Positions 59,731 through 64,000 of a DNA stretch of 64,000 nucleotides are shown piece after piece. Source of the DNA: Tepidaquicella sp964564635 (GTDB taxonomy: Bacteria > Bacteroidota > Ignavibacteria > Tepidaquicellales > Tepidaquicellaceae). The stretch's first letter is position 1, and every line of letters begins with the position of its first letter. A program made the position numbers and the translations under genes. The stretch spans positions 372,001 to 436,000 of the forward strand of contig CAZMAR010000002.1 in assembly GCA_964564635.1 (NCBI GenBank), read 5' to 3'. A model generated the notes under the pieces. The model worked only from the letters and a program-made list of their open reading frames with translations. It was not told the DNA's origin and ran no database searches.

Positions 59731-62196
59731 TTAAATTATATTTAATTTATTAGAATACATTTTTTTAATTGAAATAAATGTTGTGGATAAAATCAAAACT
59801 ACCTGAGATAAATCAAATATTGTGTAAGTAAATCTTACAAACGGTAATATAGCATTGAACTGTATTACCATTATAAAGCCTGAGATTACCGAAGTAATCA
59901 AACATATCATTATTAGTTTTTGTGTAAATATTGCTTCTGACTTATTATATAAAATGTAAAGGAATATGATCCCAATAATCATGTTCGCAATTGAAATCAG
60001 AAAATGATTTGCATCGAGAGAGAACCTGGAAGGTAAAACGTAATCAATCATTCCTGATTTAAAATACAAAATTATTGCAATTATCAGAAATGCGATAAAA
60101 GTAAAAGTAATGTATATGGGATATTTTCTTTCAGGAATTTTACTTTTAATTTCTTTTGGAATGAATTTTAAAATCAGTATAATCAGTAAAGATATTATCA
60201 ACAAAACACAACCGTAATAAAAAATCGGTTTTAAGTATTCTTCCCTGAAAATTCCAAGGTAGATTGTAAATGCAGAAAGTCCCATTCTGGAATATTGTGG
60301 TTCCGTTACTGGTTTTCCATCTTCACCAAAAGGATACTTAACAATAGAGGCGTTAAAAAACATCGCATCATCACTATGGCAGTCTGTACAGCCATTAATA
60401 CCTAATGCTGATTTAGAAGGTGTAACATTGTGACTGTATTTATACACTGAAGCATAGGGGGATGATTCATATTCATATTTATCAATTGTAAAGAATTCTT
60501 TGCTGTTTTTATACACACGGTCATTATTTACCCATACTATTTGTTTTCCTTTTAAATCGTAACCTGATTTTTCAAGATGTTCTTTCACTGAAACTATAAA
60601 TGCATCAATTTCTTCGGGGGTATTGACCTCCGGAATGTTATCACCATTATCATCTTTAATTTTATTTAACAATGGATATTTATTTGAATCAGCAAGATGT
60701 GCAGTCCACATCATATAGATATCTTTCATCTTTGGTTGGTCAAGCCCTTCTTTTCCTTCTTCATATATTCCGGGCCATGCACTGTGAACTGTGTTTGCAG
60801 GAAAGATTTTACCTTTATAATTTATTAATATTGGTTTGTATTCATCATAAGGCATATCTTTTGCTGTGAACATATTTAATTCACCGTAATGATTCCAATA
60901 ATTCATATTCTGGTCATAGAAAGTCCAAATCCTTTTTGTAGCAGGAAATATTTTGGGACCATTATTATAAACATCACTTACCTGCACAAGCGCAGACTTG
61001 ACTGATTTTGATGGTATATGACAGGTTACACAGGCTATTTTTTCAAGATGTAAAGGTGGTAACCAATTATGTTTTGCAATCGGTGCATTTCGTTGCCCTT
61101 CAAGATGACAATTTTCACAGGTTCGGACTGTATTATCTAAATCATTTCTTACATTTCCTGAAGGGTCATCTCCTTTACCAAATTGATGCTCTTCTTTTCC
61201 TCTAATAAGTTCAGAAGGTGCATCCTCTCCTGCTCCGTGACAGTCAACACATTTAAGTCCTGCTGCAAGGTGGACATCTCTTCTGGGACTAAAATCTGTT
61301 CCACGTTTTTTCCAGTTTGGTTTCGAATGACAATTAAGGCAGGTTTCATTTCTTGGTTCTCTTACAAGATGTAAAGAAACTTTTCCTTCACTGTCAAATT
61401 TTGTGAGGTCATAAACAACCTTAATATTTTGATTTGATTTTATACTACCTTCAACTTTTCCAAGTCCAGAGCCTTCAGTGGCAGCCCATTTAAAATTCAA
61501 ACTGTCAAGCATTGCATTTCTATGTTTATAATCATACTCAGGTAAATGACACAACATACAGTCTGCCTCAATTACTCCGGTTTCAGACCAACGAGCCTTA
61601 TAATAATCGCCATCATAACCGTTATCTTCTCCGGATTTTAAATTCGCTTCCGGATCCAGCATCCTTTTATCATATCTAAATCCATCTCTATCAAATTCTA
61701 CTGGTCCACCTCCCGGATGACAATAGCCACAGGTTGCAATTACAAATTCAAAAGAAGTCATATCCATTTCTTTTGGCGAAGTGTTATTTTTCTTTGATAG
61801 GTATCTGTATAGAGGCGCAGGAGAACACCAATTTCCCCCGTAATTTCCAGGGGATGTAACCCATCTATATCTTTTTGACATTATTTCAGTAGGCTTTTCA
61901 TCTTTTCCTTGTTGAAAATGAAAGCCTTTTGTTATCTTTTCATAATTATGACATTTACCGCAAGTTTGCTTTGGAGAATAAGGAGCATTCGGATTTATAT
62001 TGTGTACCGGGTCTATCAGATTATTATCTTCATCATATAAATTAAAAGGTGGACATACGCCAGAAGTAGAAGATTCCTTTTGAATTTTACTTTCTTTATC
62101 ATTATTATTATGAGTAGAAAATACTATTATTAATAATGGAAATAGTATTAATAATACTAAAACAATTATAGTAAAAACTCTTTCTAATTTTTTCAT
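59731..62196 (-). CDS. membrane-bound octahaem c-type cytochrome
   Basis: This 821-residue protein has an N-terminal anchor or signal (about 8-27) and a periplasmic part with eight CXXCH motifs: CGKCH near 79, CGYCH, CMLCH, CLNCH, CVDCH, CENCH, CVTCH and CTDCH near 602. From about 655 to 815 it has about five hydrophobic helices, so it is fixed to the inner membrane and may contact quinones. It would move electrons between the membrane pool and periplasmic acceptors or donors. It is the first gene of an operon with a DGC protein and a ProC-like enzyme. I do not recognise the reductase or oxidase activity it serves. Confidence 0.88.
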   Translation of the reverse strand: MKKLERVFTIIVLVLLILFPLLIIVFSTHNNNDKESKIQKESSTSGVCPPFNLYDEDNNLIDPVHNINPNAPYSPKQTCGKCHNYEKITKGFHFQQGKDEKPTEIMSKRYRWVTSPGNYGGNWCSPAPLYRYLSKKNNTSPKEMDMTSFEFVIATCGYCHPGGGPVEFDRDGFRYDKRMLDPEANLKSGEDNGYDGDYYKARWSETGVIEADCMLCHLPEYDYKHRNAMLDSLNFKWAATEGSGLGKVEGSIKSNQNIKVVYDLTKFDSEGKVSLHLVREPRNETCLNCHSKPNWKKRGTDFSPRRDVHLAAGLKCVDCHGAGEDAPSELIRGKEEHQFGKGDDPSGNVRNDLDNTVRTCENCHLEGQRNAPIAKHNWLPPLHLEKIACVTCHIPSKSVKSALVQVSDVYNNGPKIFPATKRIWTFYDQNMNYWNHYGELNMFTAKDMPYDEYKPILINYKGKIFPANTVHSAWPGIYEEGKEGLDQPKMKDIYMMWTAHLADSNKYPLLNKIKDDNGDNIPEVNTPEEIDAFIVSVKEHLEKSGYDLKGKQIVWVNNDRVYKNSKEFFTIDKYEYESSPYASVYKYSHNVTPSKSALGINGCTDCHSDDAMFFNASIVKYPFGEDGKPVTEPQYSRMGLSAFTIYLGIFREEYLKPIFYYGCVLLIISLLIILILKFIPKEIKSKIPERKYPIYITFTFIAFLIIAIILYFKSGMIDYVLPSRFSLDANHFLISIANMIIGIIFLYILYNKSEAIFTQKLIMICLITSVISGFIMVIQFNAILPFVRFTYTIFDLSQVVLILSTTFISIKKMYSNKLNII

Positions 62197-62315
62197 AATT
62201 GTTTTCTGATTTAGTTCATTACTATATAATAATTAATTTAATAAATTTTATTTTGTTAAGCAACGAAATAAAATTTGTTATTATTTGCAAAGATTAAATG
62301 GGAAATGTACCTAAA

Positions 62316-63053
62316 TTACTTAATTCTACTTGTTTTATAGATGTTTATAAATAATAGGTGAGTAATTGAGAAAATGATTAATATTTCACCAATTATAAAA
62401 ATAATCCAGTTAAAGTACAGAGGTTTAAATTCTGTAATTATTTTGATAAATTTCTCATTGTTTAAAAGGTTAAAAAAATCTCCTAAAAAATTGTTTTCTA
62501 TTATTATTTTTGAGTAATCCCACATAAATGTTATAAATATTAGTATTGCCCCTACGATAAGAGTAATCCAAAACTTATAATTAGTTTTTATTTTATACCC
62601 TTTATCTATAAAATAAATTATCAAAACAGACATTACAATCATAGTCAAAGAACATATTATAGGAGCAAGTACGGGGCTTATCCAGGGTATTGGTATTAAG
62701 AACAAAATATCCCAATTTAAAATAGATGCAGGCCAGTTTAAAAAAAGTTTTAATCCAATGTAATAAACAATATCCCAAATAGCAAAAGTATATAGAAAAT
62801 ATAAAAATCTTTCAAAATTATTGCTACCAGCAAGTATACCAATTGTAACCAGCATAATAATTGTTGTAATTTCTCTAAACCATTCAATAGAAATTATTTC
62901 AGGTGACATTATGCTAAGCGGAAAGTCAAACCCTTGTGGATAAAATATTTTTCTTAGATATATGACTACAATTGCTTCTAAAAATCCCATAGCGAATGCA
63001 AAAACTCCAACAGTAATAAGTTTTTTCTTAAAAGTAAGAGTTTTTGAATTCAT
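62316..63053 (-). CDS. multispanning membrane protein of unknown function
   Basis: This 245-residue protein has about seven hydrophobic segments and a short charged C-terminus (INIYKTSRIK). Early features are FAMGFLEAIVVIYLRKIFYP and, in the middle, YFLYTFAIWDIVYYIGLKLF. I do not recognise a family with a known function. It lies downstream of the CcdA gene on the same strand, with a gap of about 130 bases, and upstream of the cytochrome gene. Confidence 0.7.
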   Translation of the reverse strand: MNSKTLTFKKKLITVGVFAFAMGFLEAIVVIYLRKIFYPQGFDFPLSIMSPEIISIEWFREITTIIMLVTIGILAGSNNFERFLYFLYTFAIWDIVYYIGLKLFLNWPASILNWDILFLIPIPWISPVLAPIICSLTMIVMSVLIIYFIDKGYKIKTNYKFWITLIVGAILIFITFMWDYSKIIIENNFLGDFFNLLNNEKFIKIITEFKPLYFNWIIFIIGEILIIFSITHLLFINIYKTSRIK

Positions 63054-63184
63054 TGTTGTAGAGAATTTAATTTATTTTAATTTATATATAATTAAATTGT
63101 TTTTCAACAATGAATTTCTTCGTACTATATAGATTTTTTGTTGAATTTGATAAGAAAATATTTAATATTAACAATATTTTAACT

Positions 63185-63886
63185 TTAGAAAGTTGTGTAA
63201 ATTAAATACACACCACCCAATATAACAAGTGCGCCACAGATTTTTTTTATATATGAAACGGTTTTTGAATTCTCAGACCAGTTCAGGTATTCCTGTACTT
63301 TTTTTGTTAATGTTCCAGCAGTAACAATAACAGCACAGTGCCCAATACCAAAAGCAAGAAGAAGTAAGATAGAAAAGAGTAAATTTGCACGGGCAATTTG
63401 GAAAACAACCCCCAGTACCGGTGCCATAAAAGCAAAAGTACATGGACCAAGTCCTATACCAAAAAGAAGTCCGAGAATTAAAGCAGCAATTAAACCTTTT
63501 CTTCTGGTAGGTTTGATGTTTCTACCCTCCCAGGGCAATTTTATTATATCCATAAGGTAGAGACCAACAACTAAAAAAACCGCTGATACTAAATAATTGC
63601 CAATATTTCCAATGTCTCCCATAATTTTTCCTGCAGATGCAGTTAATATACCGATGAAAGCGATAGTTATTAAGATACCCGTTGCAAATATCAAAGATAT
63701 AGAGAATGTTCTTCCCAGAGTAATTTTCCCTTGAGAACTGATAAATCCAATTATTAAAGGAATGCTTGAGAGATGACACGGGCTTAATAATATACTCATA
63801 ATTCCCCATCCAAAAGAAGCAAATATAGAAAGCAAAACATTTCCCATAAGTGCTTTACTTAGAAAATCAAAAATTTGTTCTATCAT
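63185..63886 (-). CDS. CcdA/DsbD-like thiol-disulfide membrane transporter
   Basis: This 233-residue protein has six transmembrane helices. The two redox cysteines are Cys-37 in ILLSPCHLSSIPL and Cys-149 in GIGLGPCTFAFMAPVLG, as in CcdA. It passes reducing power from cytoplasmic thioredoxin to periplasmic thiol proteins, for example those needed for c-type cytochrome maturation. This fits the multihaem cytochromes in the window. The gene upstream, cut by the window edge, may be the thioredoxin partner. An alternative frame inside it is a shadow. Confidence 0.88.
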   Translation of the reverse strand: MIEQIFDFLSKALMGNVLLSIFASFGWGIMSILLSPCHLSSIPLIIGFISSQGKITLGRTFSISLIFATGILITIAFIGILTASAGKIMGDIGNIGNYLVSAVFLVVGLYLMDIIKLPWEGRNIKPTRRKGLIAALILGLLFGIGLGPCTFAFMAPVLGVVFQIARANLLFSILLLLAFGIGHCAVIVTAGTLTKKVQEYLNWSENSKTVSYIKKICGALVILGGVYLIYTTF

Positions 63887-63927
63887 AAAAGAATTTTTTA
63901 TCTGCTATGAAAATGATTATTTCAATT

Positions 63928-64000
63928 TCAATTTACTATTTTTAGTCCTTTAGATTGTAAAAATTTATCTATCTCTTCTTCTGGGAAAAACCCCTCGTGT
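63928..64000 (-). CDS. C-terminal end of a partial gene, perhaps a thioredoxin-like protein
   Basis: The minus-strand frame reads HEGFFPEEEIDKFLQSKGLK, then IVN and a TGA at 63930-63928. Its start is beyond the window. The ending resembles the last helix of thioredoxin-fold proteins, and its position just before ccdA would fit a partner. Only 23 residues are visible, so the family is a guess. Confidence 0.5.
   Translation of the reverse strand, partial: HEGFFPEEEIDKFLQSKGLKIVN

Noticed and set aside
60672..61374. Frames on the other strand of the octahaem cytochrome
   Set aside because: They are short, overlapping shadows of a clearly coding gene.

Overview
The window is AT-rich bacterial DNA. 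Several features point to the Bacteroidota/Chlorobiota side of the tree, most likely Ignavibacteriota. Two secreted proteins end in type IX secretion sorting domains with the QNYPNPFN motif. Few genes have strong Shine-Dalgarno sequences. There are large periplasmic and outer-membrane proteins, multihaem cytochromes and a B12-dependent ribonucleotide reductase. This assignment is inferred from protein style, not from a marker-gene tree.

Layout. 1-9.1 kb (minus): a surface-polysaccharide cluster with three family 2 glycosyltransferases, one family 4 glycosyltransferase, a Wzx-like flippase, a PrsW-type protease and a YfhO-like membrane protein. 9.3-14.7 kb (plus): nrdJ, recA and recX, with an intrinsic terminator between recA and recX. 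14.7-22.1 kb (minus): a fatty-acid-hydroxylase-like protein, a small secreted protein, two unrelated radical SAM enzymes, HtpX, an amino-acid permease and a RhaD-like aldolase. 22.2-25.2 kb (plus): tRNA-Ser(GGA), an Acg-type nitroreductase and a DUF6600-like secreted protein with its terminator. 25.3-29.0 kb (minus): two tandem sensor kinases. 29.4-32.5 kb (plus): a lipoprotein and an outer-membrane protein. 32.5-34.1 kb (minus): OsmC, a short-chain dehydrogenase and a small membrane protein. 34.3-36.3 kb: tRNA-Ser(CGA), then an accessory cassette. 36.5-38.8 kb (minus): a dynamin-like GTPase and a small partner behind a riboswitch. 38.9-42.7 kb (plus): a pentahaem cytochrome, a porin-cytochrome and a type IX-secreted SGNH-like protein. 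42.7-55.1 kb: secreted peptidases, a DUF5916 protein, a SagB-like oxidoreductase, RtcB, a methyltransferase and thioredoxin-fold proteins. 55.4-64 kb (minus): an outer-membrane protein with a CDF metal exporter, remnants of a methyltransferase and a DUF169 protein, a ProC-like/DGC/octahaem cytochrome operon, a membrane protein, and CcdA followed by the end of another gene.

Two signals stand out. First, the leader of the dynamin-like GTPase operon has the full architecture of a fluoride (crcB-type) riboswitch. It has a hairpin with a GGAGU loop, a second hairpin, a distal ACUCC that can pair with the loop, and an overlapping intrinsic terminator that also buries the ribosome binding site. This suggests a dynamin-like GTPase induced by fluoride, and no fluoride channel gene is visible nearby. 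Second, an EVE-domain protein with a nuclease-like C-terminal half, preceded by a frameshifted XRE regulator, lies between about 88-bp imperfect terminal inverted repeats (34496-34583 and 36173-36261) just after a tRNA-Ser. It looks like a small mobile defence cassette without its own transposase.

All family assignments come from reading motifs by eye; no database search was run.
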